A stretch of 64,000 bases of DNA from Plecoglossus altivelis (taxonomy: Eukaryota; Chordata; Actinopteri; Osmeriformes; Plecoglossidae). Numbering within the stretch: position 1 is the stretch's first letter; the number at the start of each line of letters is the position of its first letter. Both the position numbers and the translations under genes were made by a program. The notes under the pieces are model-generated. The model was not told the DNA's origin, searched no databases, and saw only the letters and a program-made list of their open reading frames with translations. Where the stretch lies: the NCBI GenBank assembly GCA_036571765.1, contig BROE01000002.1, forward strand, positions 4,045,184 through 4,109,183, read 5' to 3'. Positions 34,877-47,878 of this stretch are shown here, piece by piece.

Positions 34877-37800
34877 TCCTCCAGTCGACCCGACAATCCC
34901 AATCTTCTGTCCAGAGGGTAGAAGACTTTGCAGAAAGCCTTGCAGAAGCCTCCGCCTTCTCAGATTAGCATCAACCATCCCTGTCACCAGCCCGCCACCA
35001 CGCCATCCCTTTTCACACGGCGGCTGAGCTGAGCTGAGCTGAGCTTCTCGGCTTGTTTGGCTGATTAAAGGGTCAAGCGTGACTAGACTTTTCCTTCCAG
35101 ATCCGGAGGCGTCAACGGTGCTGAAGACTTCACTCGGGGTGTGAACATGACTCCACCGAGCACTTCGTTTCCTCCAGCGTTCATATCCGAGACCGGGTTG
35201 AGTGGAGATTTTTTTGCCGTGGTTCTGCCTCATTCTGTACAGGGGGATGCCGAGAGGAGTGTTGCCCGTGTAGAGCTGCTTTCGCTGGGCCTCTTGTGCT
35301 TCCGGGGCCCTGGATACAGACGACCAGACTGCAGCTCTGGTGCCACTGTGATCCAGACCAACATCCTGATCTGGAACATCTAGCCTTCCATGAGTTAACA
35401 TATGCTTTACATCGTTGCAAAAAAAAAAAAACACGAATCTCGACGATGAATATTTATAATTGCCGTGTGGAGGAAATGACAGACAACCTCAGGAACAGTA
35501 GGATCTATTTTCACACTCGTGTCGTAACTCCAGCTGCTGTTTTAAAAAGGGTTTACGATCGTCTTCTAAGCGTCCAGCGCTACAAGGCCATCAGGTGGTT
35601 TTCATTTCCCTGTTGTCATGAAAGCGTTTAAACGCTGAGAGGCGTCAGAGAGAATTGTAACCGATATTCCCAGACCACGACTCAACATTCCTTAACGGAC
35701 TCGTTGATCTCCACTCTGGATGACCACAGACCTGTTCAAGACTCTTCCAGGGGCCTGAGTGTGTTACTGTCCACCAGGGAACCCTGAAACAAGCACTTCC
35801 TCGCACCTGAATGTGTTTTTAAAGCCCCTTTAGCTCAGATTTGCTAATCAGATTAGCATGGCTGTAACATTAGCATGTTGCGCTCCATGCCTTATTACCT
35901 CCAAGCCCGCAAGCAAATGAAAGCTTCCCTTGAGCGCTTATACACGAGGGCTCTCTAATAGCGCCCTATTAGAGGAAAGCTAACTTGTCCCCGACGTCGA
36001 CGCCAATTACGCTAACATGGAAACGATTAGGCGACGGACGGGGTTGTCTTCCTACGAACGATGTTGCTTTTCACTTTAACACGCGGAGCAAAAGGGCCAC
36101 TCAGAGTACTACGTTCTGGTCTAACTTTGTAGAAATAATAAACTTTCTCCCGAGTTCACAACTGGGAACCGTGACCGTCTATTCGTACACGTATGTTTCT
36201 GTAGGTACTCCTAGAAGCGCTTGGCAGCCAGGCCTGCTTTTGAAAGAGAAGCGTAGCTAAGCTAACAACTGTTAGATCTCTCCTCTGACAAGCGGAGTAT
36301 TCTGTGTATAACGCAGGACGAAGAAAAAGAAAAAAAGACAAATGTTTGTGGCGGTGCTTCGCATCGTTGAAACGTGACGGAGGTTTCAGGAGGCTCGTTA
36401 CTGAAAGCTTATTTTCACAGAGCGAACGTGTGTTTCAAGTGGCGTGTTTGTGTCTGAAATATGTGGTGGGAGTCACGGCTTCGTAGGCCCAGGGGTCATT
36501 TCTGCTTTGCGTTCTCCTAACACATGCAGGACTCGTTGCAACCAAGAGAGACAAGGAGTCGTTTGGTCAAGAATCGGTCACGTTTGACTCAGAGTCAACG
36601 TGGAAATGATTCATCTGCTTCTTGGGCATTGAGTCATGACATGGAATTATCTCGTGTCGGGGAAATGTCCCGCGTTCAACAGCCTGCGATTAGCATGTCA
36701 GCCATTCTGACGCGCTAGTTCACAGGTTCAGCTCTGCAAATCCGAAAGGAGCGTCCCTTTAACAAAGCAACGACGATATCCGAGCGTAAGGTCTTCTAAA
36801 GACTTCCTACAATTTGCCCTCAGTCCCGGAGTCAACATTGTTTATTGGCTGTGATGATGTTCTCTGTGTCAACATGGCAGCTGTCCAACACAGTGAAGGT
36901 AAACAGAACAGTGTGTTCAGCTGAGAATCTGCTGACGACTTATGAGGTTCTGATGTGCTAATGTTCAGTTTGACAGGGTTTGCGCTTGAGAAGTCAGGTC
37001 AACTTGTTTGGAACACGTTCTCCGTCTGTATGTCTTTGGGAGTTTTCCACGTTTTCCGTGACGACGAAGACAGCTTAGGTCGACGGCTCATTCGTCGAGC
37101 TCTGAAAACAGTCCGACGAGACCTTGAACGAGACGCTTGTTCGGGGATAAGATGTTACAAAGCTTAGGCGCTCCACGACGCGTCCTGTTAAAGACGGAAG
37201 CTCAAGGAGAGTTCGTCTTACAGCGCCGGCCAGATATGACAGAGTAATTAGTCATGGACGGGGAAGTGACATGACAATTCACCTGGGGCTTTAAGGAGGG
37301 AGAACGTAATCAGCCTTCGCGATCAACTGACCATCAAGTTGCACATGGCAGCTTATCCACCTGGGAAACTGCACGAGAAACAGGCCTGGATTCCTCTGCA
37401 GTGGTGTCATGCGACGACGCACTTTTTTACACGCATTAGACTGGGGTTAACTGCAGTCTCTCCTTCCCTCCCTTTCCCTCTCTCTCTACCCTCCACAAAG
37501 GCTGAAAAATCACCGTAAATTACCCAAGGACCACTGTGCTAACTCTGATCGGTGATTTGATTGTCTTTTCTCGGTGTCTACGTCTCTGAGTTATGCGTTT
37601 GTATAGTTTGCTTTGTTCAAACATTTAACGTTTTGTCGTTACCACTGCAAGAGTGCAATATCCCACCATGGGATGAATTAAGTGCTATTAAGTGCTAGTA
37701 CTACAATCTGCTTTACTGTATGGATGCGCTCCTACAAACACATACAGTACGTCCACACCAATAACAGTGAAATGTACCACACCGCCCCCCAAAGTGCAGC

Positions 37801-37900
37801 CTGGCCCTCCAGACGAGGAGGAGGGACGACGTTCCAAAACCATCCCTTCCTGCAAGCACCGTGTCTGGGGACTACAAACTAATACGCCCCTCCTCCCTCA
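34877..37900. other. Unique intergenic sequence
   Basis: 3 kb with few repeats (GAGCT pentamer run at 35024-35046, oligo-A at 35419-35431). None of the open frames resembles a known protein, and I found no splice-consistent exon series. Confidence 0.5.
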
Positions 37901-39005
37901 TCTCTCCCTCTCCCTTTCTCTCTCTCTCTTTCCCTCCCTCTCTCTCTCTCTCCCTCTCTCTGTCCCTCCCTCCCCCCCTCTCTCTCTCCCCCTCCCTCCC
38001 TCTCTCTCTCCCTCTCTCCATGCCTGGATGAGCAGAGGCACTGTACCATGAGCAGGGCCGCAGGGGAAATCTCTGTTTGGGTTGGCAGCCGGGGGTCCGA
38101 ACCTGTCTGCAGGTTTAGGGGAAGTGGGCGGCATCATGGAACAAGTATTTGAAAAATCCCCCGTGGAAAAGCTCTGCTTGATCCGATAACCCCCCCCCCC
38201 CTTCCAGCCCCCAGGAGCATTGTCTATTGTTTATGGGAAACACACTGGGCGGTTTGCTCATGCTAGTCATTGTATGTTGGACCGTTTAATGATGGAGTTC
38301 AATGGTCGGTCCATTATGTTGCTTTAGGTTTTCGGCCCCGCCCCCCCAATTCCTTACATCATCATCTGTAGGAGCAGAGCGAAGCGTCTCTCTGAAGTGG
38401 TCGTGGAAGGCTGACTGTTTACACAGGTGTCGCTTGTAGCCCACTGTCACTTACAGTAGGACCAGAAATGGGTCAAACCTAAAGCTTTGATGTACAGGGG
38501 TGTTCCAGGAACGAAGGCTTTCTCCTGAGAACGGGAGGGAGGAGGAGGAAGAGGAGGAAGAGGAGGAGGACGGGGGGGCACATTCTTCCGAACCGCGGCC
38601 AGGCGTGAGATTTCGGTCTATTTTTGTCTGCTTCTGCGTCCTCCCGCTGTCCCCTCTCATATAATTCCCTTGGAGTGTCTGGCCACATCGTTTCCCAGAG
38701 TTCTATGTATATGTCAGGCACTCCTCGGATCAAACGTGGGGTTCCCAGAGAGGAGGCTGGAATGATCTGGACAAGACTGGAAGATGAGAGAGATAGAGAG
38801 GAGAGAGAGCGAGAGACATAGCTGGAGAGGGGAAGAGAGAACGAGAACGAAGGAGAGAGAGAAGCGGGAGGGAGATAGAGAGATAGAGAGACATAGTTAG
38901 AGAGGGGAAGAGAGAACGACAACCAAAGAGAGAGAGAGAGGAGAGGGAGAGAGACAGACAGAGAGGAGTGGGAAAAATAGGGAGACAGGAGAGAGAGAGG
39001 GCCCA
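37901..39005. repeat. CT and GA tracts with unique sequence between
   Basis: Pyrimidine tract 37905-38020; GGAGGAAGA repeats 38533-38572; GA-rich tract 38765-39000 with GAGACATAG units. Confidence 0.8.
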
Positions 39006-40658
39006 TTCATCTACACTTAATGGCCCATAATGACAAATTGAAAGAGAGTTTTTAGATCCTGCTGCAAAGTCATGAACCGCAGCGATGCTTCCAGTGATTC
39101 TAGACAGACAGGGGTCATCTGAAGTTCAAATCAGACTTTGTCGTGCCAGGGGAGTGCTGTTGGACTCCAGCAGATTCGAAGACGATACCGACGAGAGCAA
39201 CGTGTACATTTAGCGTTGGCGGAGAGCCAGTCCAGTACCTTCACATGTCCTGCATAATGAGGTGAAACTGCCTGATACGCAGTCGTCTCCTGCCATTAGA
39301 GCCACAAACACTTAGGAGACTCCGTGCACCTTCATCAAGCGCCCCCCTCCATGTCCATTTCCTCCTCGTTTTGCGCTTCCAGCCAAAACGCTTGCGTCCG
39401 ACCGAACCGGAGACGTCGTCGATCCATTTCGGGGGGGGGAGCACTTTCCACTGGACACACGTTCAGATGGAGCTGATAGCCGGCCAGCATTTAATGCACA
39501 TACTGGCCGCTCGACATAAACAGATGATAATGAATCTCTCCGTCTCCATTACGAGATCCGTGGGTTTTATTGGAGAGCGAGGGTCTCGCTCTCTGAAGAC
39601 GTAGCTGAGTAACTGATGTGTCATCGGGTAGCATCGCTGGATCTTTTTATACCCCACATCTGTCTGATTCATTTGATGTTGCATTTGAACGCAACTCACA
39701 GCCGAGGTCCCAACATTTTTTGGGGGAGACCATTAAACGTGCTTGCTACTGAGTGTGTGTGCGCGCGCATGGGAGTGTGTGTGTGCGTGTGTGGACTGTC
39801 TGTGCGTACGAGGCACAACGGTGTGTGTGCGTGTGAGTGCACTGATGAGTTTATGAGGCGTAACAGTGTGATTGTGTTTCCACATATTCTGCTCAGCAGA
39901 GACGAGAGGTTAAGGATAAGTGCTCCTCCTATCTCCTCTGTGATGTATTTGCCTGGACTTGACACACACCAACCTCGGCCATACATCCTACCTCACACTC
40001 ACCACTACAGCTGTATATGTGTGTGTGTGTGTGTGGGACAGCTGCCCCTCCGACTGGATACTGTACGTGGTCTATACAAGAGTTACAGTTGAGATGTGTT
40101 GTGAGATGTGTTGTGAAGGCTTACACTATATGTGAAGTGTGTGTGTTTGTAGTGGACAATGTCTAGGTAGTGTGCATAGCATGGCTGGTGAATGGCATGG
40201 TACCAGACTAAGTGTATATTGTGTATGTGTATGCATGGCCTTCCTTTGCTTCATGGAAACCTACACCATTTTCTCACACCCCCCCCCCCCTCCCTCAATA
40301 TGTTTTTCACACATCCATCATGACCTCAAGCAGGCCACTGGCCGGAGACTGTTTACTAGAGAGCTACTACGACAGACGGAATTCCTCAGCAAGCACACGG
40401 AACCCTTTCGTCGTCCTGCCGACGGGATCCTTGGCAACAAGACAAACGGGAGTGTCCTGTAATCCTCTGTAATCTCCAGTAAAGTTATTTAGATTAGGAG
40501 TCTATCTCTGCACTCCATCACTCCGCATTTTCCGAACCGCGTTGGCATGTATCTTTATCATATACTTGTCGTGCCTGAGCGTGGTTAATTCACTTGAAGA
40601 GATACGGGTCTGTTGCTTGTGATGAATAGCATGTGGTCGAGTGTGCGCACGTCGAGTG

Positions 40659-40691
<33 letters not shown>

Positions 40692-41060
40692 CACGCGTAG
40701 GGGAGAGTGAGATGTGTGTGTGTGTCCAGTAAATATGGACACCTCTTACCATAATTCCCAGCGATGCGTACAGTAGCAAGATGAGAAGAATTGATGGAGG
40801 AAGCAGAGTGCTTCTGGGCTGTATCCATGGATACAGACGAAGGAGGAAACATGATGTATGAGGCCTGCTCACCTCAGCTCACTACTGTACTAGGCTACCG
40901 GGGACACGCATGATTATAGAGGGGAGGGGAGGAGTGTTAAAGTACTCTTTTAAGGTTGCATGGAGCTTGGGGCGCTCAGAAATTGAGCGAGACGAGAAAA
41001 TACCTGAACAGAACTTTAGAGAAAGATGTGTTCGGATGGGGGACCTGCAGAAACACCAGA
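39006..41060. other. Unique intergenic sequence with TG microsatellites
   Basis: TG-rich patches at 39751-39838, 40016-40036 and 40656-40690 (with GCGCACGCG alternation, Z-DNA-prone). No exon recognised. Confidence 0.5.
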
Positions 41061-41325
41061 TGAAGGGAGAGAGAGACGATGGGAAGGAGAGGGGAGATGA
41101 GGGTGGGGGAGGTGGAGAGGAAGGGAGACGAGGGGAGGAGAGGAGAGATGGAGGGGAGGAGAGATGAGGAGAGGGGGAGGTGGAGGGGAGGAAAGATGAG
41201 GGGAGGAGAGATGAGGGGAGGGGGAGGTGGGAGCATGGCTGTGTTTTACCAAGACTCCCTAGTCTGCCTGTCCAACATCTGGAAACTAATGGACATCTGA
41301 TGGCCTCACTTCAGATAACAGAGCA

Positions 41326-41374
<49 letters not shown>

Positions 41375-41380
41375 TCACCA
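41061..41380. repeat. GGGGAGGAGAGATGA purine repeat and (CA)n
   Basis: Purine-rich tandem units of about 15-20 bp (41072-41232) and a CA run at 41328-41372. Confidence 0.9.
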
Positions 41381-42360
41381 GGAACAGGGGGAGGATAAGG
41401 AGAGGGATTTTAGGGAGATATATTGGGATTTCGGGATAGCTCCGAGCAAAGAGTGAAGGATGAATTATGGACAAATCCACCAACGCTGCTTGTTCAGTTT
41501 AAGAGGAGAGTCTTGAGGCCCAACCAGTATCAGTTTCATTTTTCAACTTCGCTCCGCTGGACGTGGTGAACCTCCGGAGAGACGCAGAGTCAGAGTGAAG
41601 TGGGTGGCCTCGTGTTAAGACAAGAGTATTCTGCCTTCGATCACTCCGAATGCCACCCCCCATCGAAATGCAACGGGTTGGTCCGCGGGGTCAGTCCGCT
41701 GGGTCGGTCCCCCCCCCCCCCCCACCCCCCCCCCCCCCCCCCCCCCCCCCCGTCTTGGATAAGATCCTGCCGTTTTTCCCGGCAATAACAACCCGTCCGC
41801 GCCTCGGGAATTCCCACGACGTAACGTTGCCATCAAAACATCGGTTGACTAATACGATCCTCCTATCGTGATGAATGAAAGGCCTTGGCAACCTTCTTGC
41901 TGTAACCCAAAGCCTGTCTCATCTCAAACCCATCTAACCAGACAGAAGAACCCCCTAAAATAGCACCGGGGCCCCAATCAACAAACCATTTTTCAGCGCT
42001 AGAACAAGTCCGAGGGGGGGGGTGTGTCGTCTCTACAGTGGAGCCTCCTTCTCCACCACCCGTCCTCCATCTTGGATTAGATCAATACGACAATGTTGAC
42101 ACTGCCCCAGATTAAACGGTTTAATCTGATGTCTTAATCTATCTACTTCAAGTCTAACTGTCTGTGTTCTGTTTTAGAACCTTTCAAATCGAGTAGTTCT
42201 TGACCAGTAAAAGGTACATATGACAATAAACATGAGATCTGGACCCTTGACATGTAGGTAGTATGTCTCCTGAATGTGGTAGGTTGGTATGTTGTACTGA
42301 CACCTAGATGACAGTACGTATTTGTTGGTTCTCTGTAAAGTTCTATCACTCACTGGTTCT
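41381..42360. other. Intergenic sequence with a poly-C tract
   Basis: Includes a 40-bp poly-C run interrupted by one A (41710-41751). On the minus strand it is an extreme poly-G tract and a likely assembly-length error site. No gene recognised. Confidence 0.6.
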
Positions 42361-42364
42361 GGTG

Positions 42365-42510
42365 CGTTCTCTCCCCTGGCCCTCCAGACGTTCTCTCCCC
42401 GGGCCCTCCAGACGTTCCGTCCCCTGGCCCTCCAGGTGTTCTGTCCCCTGGCTCTCCAGACGTTCCGTCCCCTGGCCCTCCAGACGTTCCGTCCCCTGGC
42501 TCTCCAGGCA
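42365..42510. repeat. 24-bp GC-rich minisatellite CAGACGTTCCGTCCCCTGGC
   Basis: Six or more copies of a 24-bp unit ending CCTC. On the minus strand one frame reads as eight-residue units of the form GGPGDGTS / GEPGDGTS, superficially collagen-like. Confidence 0.93.
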
Positions 42511-43125
42511 GTTCCCACATGCTCCCCGGGGGTCCCATTGCCAAAGCAGATCCTCTGCAGCAACCAGGCCTGCAGCCTGGAGGTCTGGACTTCCTCAGAG
42601 GGGCAGTCCTGAGCCCTGGTGCCCAGCCAGGGGGGCCCAGAGTGGGGCTAAGATCGAGCTGGGAGAGGGGAGCTGGGTGGGGGATCCACAAACAGGATAT
42701 GTGTACTTAAACAGATTTTGTGTAGTGCTGTAAGCCTTCCCAATAAAGAAACATTTGAGGTATTATTATATATACGGTTATATTAGTTATATTGGTTATA
42801 TTAGAGCGATACAGAAGTGACTGTATGCACCAGTTATCTACAGCCCATAAGACCCTTGGCAGTCTCACCAGCATAACGTTAAAGTTTAAGGGTAACATTC
42901 TATCGCTGCAGGGACACCTCTGCTGTCTACGGAGGACAATCATGGATTTGAAGCTTTCCCACAAATCCCACTAAATAGCATGTTGTTGATGCTGAGAGAT
43001 CACAGACGGCTGTTTTCATCATGTGTAATGAACACAGAGGCTTTAAAGCTTGGGTGGATATGTCTGAGCAATTCAAAGTTATTGATAGTTTAGGGAAATA
43101 CACACTCCTGTTTTTCCATGTACTT
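42511..43125. other. Unique sequence, nothing recognised
   Basis: Mixed then AT-rich sequence. No splice-supported exon. Confidence 0.5.
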
Positions 43126-43291
43126 CACAGACAAACACACACACACGCACAGACACACAAACACAAACGCACAGACACACACAGACAGACAAACATACAC
43201 ACACATGCATACTTATTTTCTTTCCCTGTACCTCACAAAGCACACACACACGCGCACGCACGCACGCAGACACACGAACACACACACACAG

Positions 43292-43335
<44 letters not shown>
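43126..43335. repeat. CA-rich microsatellites
   Basis: Two CA blocks (43132-43206 and 43240-43333) with CAGACACAC and CGCACGCACG interruptions. Confidence 0.92.
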
Positions 43336-43920
43336 GTACAGGAAGGTTCAGGTCAGACAGGGTTGTGGGGTTGAAGCATTAACATGTTTTATGGGCTACG
43401 CACCATGCTCTTCTCTTTCACTGAGAGATTCACAGGGACCTACTGTGTGTGTGTCTGTGTGTGTCTGTGGATACTGTACATACACCACCTTGTGTACACG
43501 TCTAATAGGACGGAACAGCAATGACAGCAGGAATCAATAAATCCTAAGTATGAACACAGTGCGTGACTACCTCCAGGTGTCCAGGTGTGGCTTGGTGGTC
43601 CCCCGTACCCAGGGACGAGGCTCCGTGGTGGGGTTAGGAGGTGGGGGTGGTTCCCTTCCCCCTGGACAAACCTCCATATGGGCTCCATGTTGCAAGGGTC
43701 CCCTCCTGCATTTTGTTAAGCAATCAATATCAGCTCGGACATATTATTAGATGAATTGTATTGATATTTCTGTAGCAATGTATTGAAAGACATATGTTAG
43801 ATTCATATTATAGGAAACAGAAACGGGCAAAACTGGAGTTAAAAAGTTACCATGAACAGAAGAGAATGTCTTAAAAAAAGTCATTCGTTTCTCATTCACT
43901 TAGACCGAGGAGAGGAAACT
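43336..43920. other. Unique sequence, nothing recognised
   Basis: No recognised gene or repeat. Confidence 0.5.
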
Positions 43921-43924
43921 AAAA

Positions 43925-44490
43925 TGATCGATAGATAGAGAGGGAGAGAGTGAGGGAGAGTGAGACAGGGAGACAGGGAGACAGGGAGAGAGAAAGGGAG
44001 AGTGAGAGAGTGAGAGGCAGGGAGGGAGAGACAGAGAATGAGAGAGAGAGAGAGTGAGAGAGACAGGGAGAGAGAGTGATAGAGAGTGAGAAAGAGACTG
44101 AGAGAGACAGGGAGAGAGAGTGAGAGACAGTGAGAGAGACAGGGAGAGAGACTGGGAGACAGTGAGAGAGACAGGGAGAGAGAGTGAGAGTGAGAGACAG
44201 TGAGAGAGACAGGGAGAGAGAGGGAGTGCCCCGTACCCAGTTCCACCTCCCTCTAAGAACCTACTGCGTTCAGTATGACACGGGCAATCAATCAAGGCAG
44301 AACTCTCTCCTTGAACCAAATGAGTACTAATGTACCATACCAGAATGCTAATTTCCTACAAGCCTCTAGACAAACACAGACACAGAGGGGGTGGTGAGGA
44401 TGAGAATGTGAAAAGAGAGCGAGACAGGGTGGGGTCGAGGAGGGAGACAGGGTGAGGTAGAGGGTGAGGAGGGGGGAGATGCAGGGTGAG
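43925..44490. repeat. GA-rich tandem repeat (GAGAGAGACAGGGAGAGAGAGT)
   Basis: Loose 20-30 bp units of GAGAGTGAGAGAGACAGGGA at 43935-44224. A second, AGGGTGAGG-based block lies at 44425-44490. Confidence 0.9.
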
Positions 44491-45820
44491 GTACAGAGTT
44501 TAAAAGGTATGTAGACCTCAGGGCGCCTGTCACAGGTCGATGAAGGAGAAGGTCGAAACTTTGTAGATGATGCAGGGGGAGAGAGGGGTTGAGGCACGAG
44601 AGGGCATTATGAAGGTTAAAAACGTTACAATCTATGACTGCAAATCCACTGGCCCACTCTAAGAAACGGCGATTTATTTACCCTGGAAAGACATCAAGAC
44701 AAAATGTCTTTAGTTAATAAATACAAACAATTAACCCGGACACTTTCCATTGACAATTACTGTCGACCGTTTCACCCAAATAAACTTCATTAAGAGCTAA
44801 CATATGTTGGTGTATTTTGTGGTCAGGGCGGAACATTCGCTGTGGTGGAAAAATCTCGGAGAATGTAGAGAACAAGCTTTTCATCAAGTGACGGGGTGTT
44901 AAATTGGTTTCGACTGATTTGCCAGCGCGTTTACAAAAGGTGTTGAAATGAAAATTCTCAATGTTAATGATAGTAAAATTTCCCACGGAAGCTGTCGCGG
45001 GTTCAGTGGAGTAGTTTGGTAAACCAGCCGGTTGAATAAACTAACATAACACTTTCATACACGTTAATCAGATGTAAAACATTTAAACAGCAGAATGGAC
45101 GTGGAATACTAAACGTTTCAAATTGGTAGACAAACAGATATTTAAGTACCAGTTCCATGCCCTGTTTGTTAATCGCTCAATCTCTCTCCGGGCAGACATG
45201 TCGGTTTACGTCGGATCAGGAAGTGTAACATAATTGATGTAGTTCGTTATCTGTCAAACGCATTAACAATTAAGATGACAGTGGTTTAGTGGACACAATC
45301 TAAAACCCGTTTTAATGTCTTCAGATTTGACACCATTGTTGATTGATAAGACAGTATGCTCTCAATTGATAAATGAATGTGTGCTATAGACCTTTGCTAT
45401 ATTTCAGACGGTTTTTTACCTTCATTTTACCTTGACCGGCATCTCCGAATTGCCATGCATTCGTGATGTGCTACGTGAATACTGCCACCTGGTGGATAAT
45501 ACCAAACACTTGTAAAAAGAAATACATCGAAATCACCGCAATACAAACAAATAATAAACACGTAAACGTTATTTTAAAGTTCCATTGCGGAATGTTTACA
45601 AACTCATCGCTTCGTTTGTGTTGACAAGACGCTGAAAAACTAATTAAAGGCCAAATTACTTGTCCGTTGACTCGCGTGGAGACGTTATTGGTCTCGCTAA
45701 TCACAGTCAAATAACCAGTGATGAGAGTCCGTGAAGATAAACTACACCTCCCACGATGCTTTGCTGCACCGAGTGAAAAGGAAAGATGATTTCCCTGGAG
45801 GTAAAAGCTCCTGTGAGAAG
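44491..45820. other. AT-rich unique sequence
   Basis: Low-repeat sequence with no recognised exon. It holds the ZNF143/THAP11-like site listed separately and a palindromic CCACCTGGTGG at 45486-45496. Confidence 0.5.
45741..45764 (+). promoter_or_regulatory. ZNF143/THAP11-like element
   Basis: ACTACACCTCCCACGATGCT followed by TTGC matches the long vertebrate motif of the form ACTACAnnTCCCAnnATGC bound by ZNF143 and THAP11, usually in promoters. No gene start is recognised beside it, so its target is unknown. Confidence 0.5.
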
Positions 45821-45825
45821 TGGAC

Positions 45826-46437
45826 GCACGCACACACAAGCACGCACACACAAGCACGCACACACACACACGCACACACACACACACACCACACACACAC
45901 ACACTCACAGACCCCACACTTTATCCCGCCGGACAGGAGACCAACCGGAAGGCACTCTCGGGAGACAAATAGTAAATGGAACATTGTTTATTTAACTTGT
46001 CTCGAGAGATCATCTTATTAATAGTTATGCGATAGTCAAGAAGGGGAGACCGGGACTTTGTACTACGATGATAAAATAGTTTTAAAGATGGCATGGAAAC
46101 TATGTTGACTCGCTGTGGGATAACTGTATCTAGCACAACACGTTTACATGTATCTGACCAAATATGGCCAGGAAAGGCTTCTGTTGAGATTGTACAGTTC
46201 TGAAGTAAAGCAGAGGTTTACATATTAGCATCACACAGTAGATACTGTGTAGCACACTGACAACTACATGCAACTACACTTGTTGTATGCTAATGGTTTG
46301 TGCCGGAACTAACCAACTGCAAACTAGGCTAATGGGCAATTCAGTAACAAACCAATTAAGGCTTTGTTAATGAACTGAATTAGGACAGTAAATGGGGCAA
46401 TATGCCATCTCTCTCTCTCTCTAGAGCTCTCATACAC

Positions 46438-46470
<33 letters not shown>

Positions 46471-46567
46471 ACATAACATCTCCTAGGAGAACATGAACAG
46501 AACATACAGTCTGGTCCTAATTGGTCCAAAACATAAGTAACGTCTCCATAAACATTCAACCAGAGTG

Positions 46568-46612
<45 letters not shown>

Positions 46613-46641
46613 CTGTTGGTGAAAAGGGAGTGTAAATAAGG

Positions 46642-46688
<47 letters not shown>

Positions 46689-46700
46689 CTGTCTGTGTTG
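45826..46700. repeat. CA and GA microsatellites
   Basis: (CA)n with GCACGC steps 45826-45905, CA 46435-46470, and (GA)n 46569-46609 and 46646-46684. Each GA run is followed by GAATGCTGT, so the GA block is duplicated. Confidence 0.9.
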
Positions 46701-46954
46701 CTCTGTGTCTGGTCCATGTTGCTAGTCAGAACCACGCTGACCCAGCTGGACACTGGAAGCCGGGCCTTGTCATAATGAACCTCAGTACAACCCTGTCAGC
46801 TCCACTGAACACCAGCCAAGCTCTGAGCCAGGCTGGCTTTTACCTCGGGGCAAACATGAGGCTGTACCAGGGGTGCTTCTTAGGACTAGTAAGCTTTCAG
46901 AGGTCAGAGAAGGTGTTTGAGCACAGTCACTCCAAGACCAACCACCCCCTCATT

Positions 46955-47878
46955 TCCGCTTATACTCACAACCCCCCCTCTCCTCCTATTCCTCCCCCGT
47001 CTTCTCCTCCTACTCCACCCCCCTTCTCCCCAACTCACCCCCCTCCCTCCTCCTCCTCCTACTCCCCACCCCCTACCATCTCTTCCTACTCCACCCCCCT
47101 CCCTCTCTCGCTCCTCACTCCCTCCCACTTCCTCCTCCCTACACCCCCCTTCTTCCTCCTATCCACCCCCCCTCTTCTCCTCCTACTCACCCACCTCCTC
47201 CTACTCCTCTCTACTCCACCACCCTTCTCCTCCTCCTTCACTCCCCCCTGCCTCTTCTCCTCCTCCCATCCCCCTTCCTCCCTCCTCCTACTCCACTCCC
47301 TCCCATTTTCTCTCTCCACCCCCCTCCCTCTTCTCCTCCTACCTCCACCCCCTGCCCCTCTCCTCCTAACTGTCCATACCCCCCTCTTCTACCCCTCTCC
47401 ACCCCACCCCTTCTCCTCTATTCTCTCCTCACTCCCCTCACCCCCTCACCCCCACCCACCTCCACCCCCCTTCTCTCCTCCCACAACCCCTACCTCTCTC
47501 GCTGCCTACTCCACCTCCTCACCCTTTCCCTACTCACCCCCCCCTCTCACTCCTACTCACCCCCTTCTCCTCCACTCCACCCCCTCTCCTCCTACTCCAC
47601 CCCCCTCCCTCTTCTCCTCCTACTCCACCCCTCATCCTCTCCTCTCTCCTACTATCCCACCCTCCGCCTTCTCCTCCTACTTCTCTAACCCCCTCCCTCT
47701 CCTCCTCACTACCTCCCCTCCCTTCTCCTCACCTCCACCTCCACCCTGCCCCTCTCCTACTACTACCACCCCCCCCTTCTCTCTACTCCAGCACCCCCTC
47801 CCTCATTTCATCCTCTCTCTACTCCACCCCCCCTCCCTCTTCTCCTCCTTCTCCATCCCTCCTTCCCTTTCTCACTGT
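46955..47878. repeat. 920-bp C-rich minisatellite-like tract (CTCCTCCTACTCCACCCC)
   Basis: Almost G-free on the plus strand. Units of roughly 18-35 bp (CTTCTCCTCCTACTCCACCC, CCCCCCTCCCTCTTC) with irregular indels. A 369-codon Pro/Ser frame runs across it by composition only. The minus strand is G-rich (quadruplex-capable). Confidence 0.9.

Noticed and set aside
42350..42691. Collagen gene exon
   Set aside because: The Gly-X-Y register is not kept (8-residue period from a 24-bp minisatellite), and no exon boundaries were found.
46775..47000. Start of a protein gene (MNLSTTLSAPLNTSQALSQA…)
   Set aside because: No family resemblance, and the frame continues into the C-rich repeat; no splice evidence.
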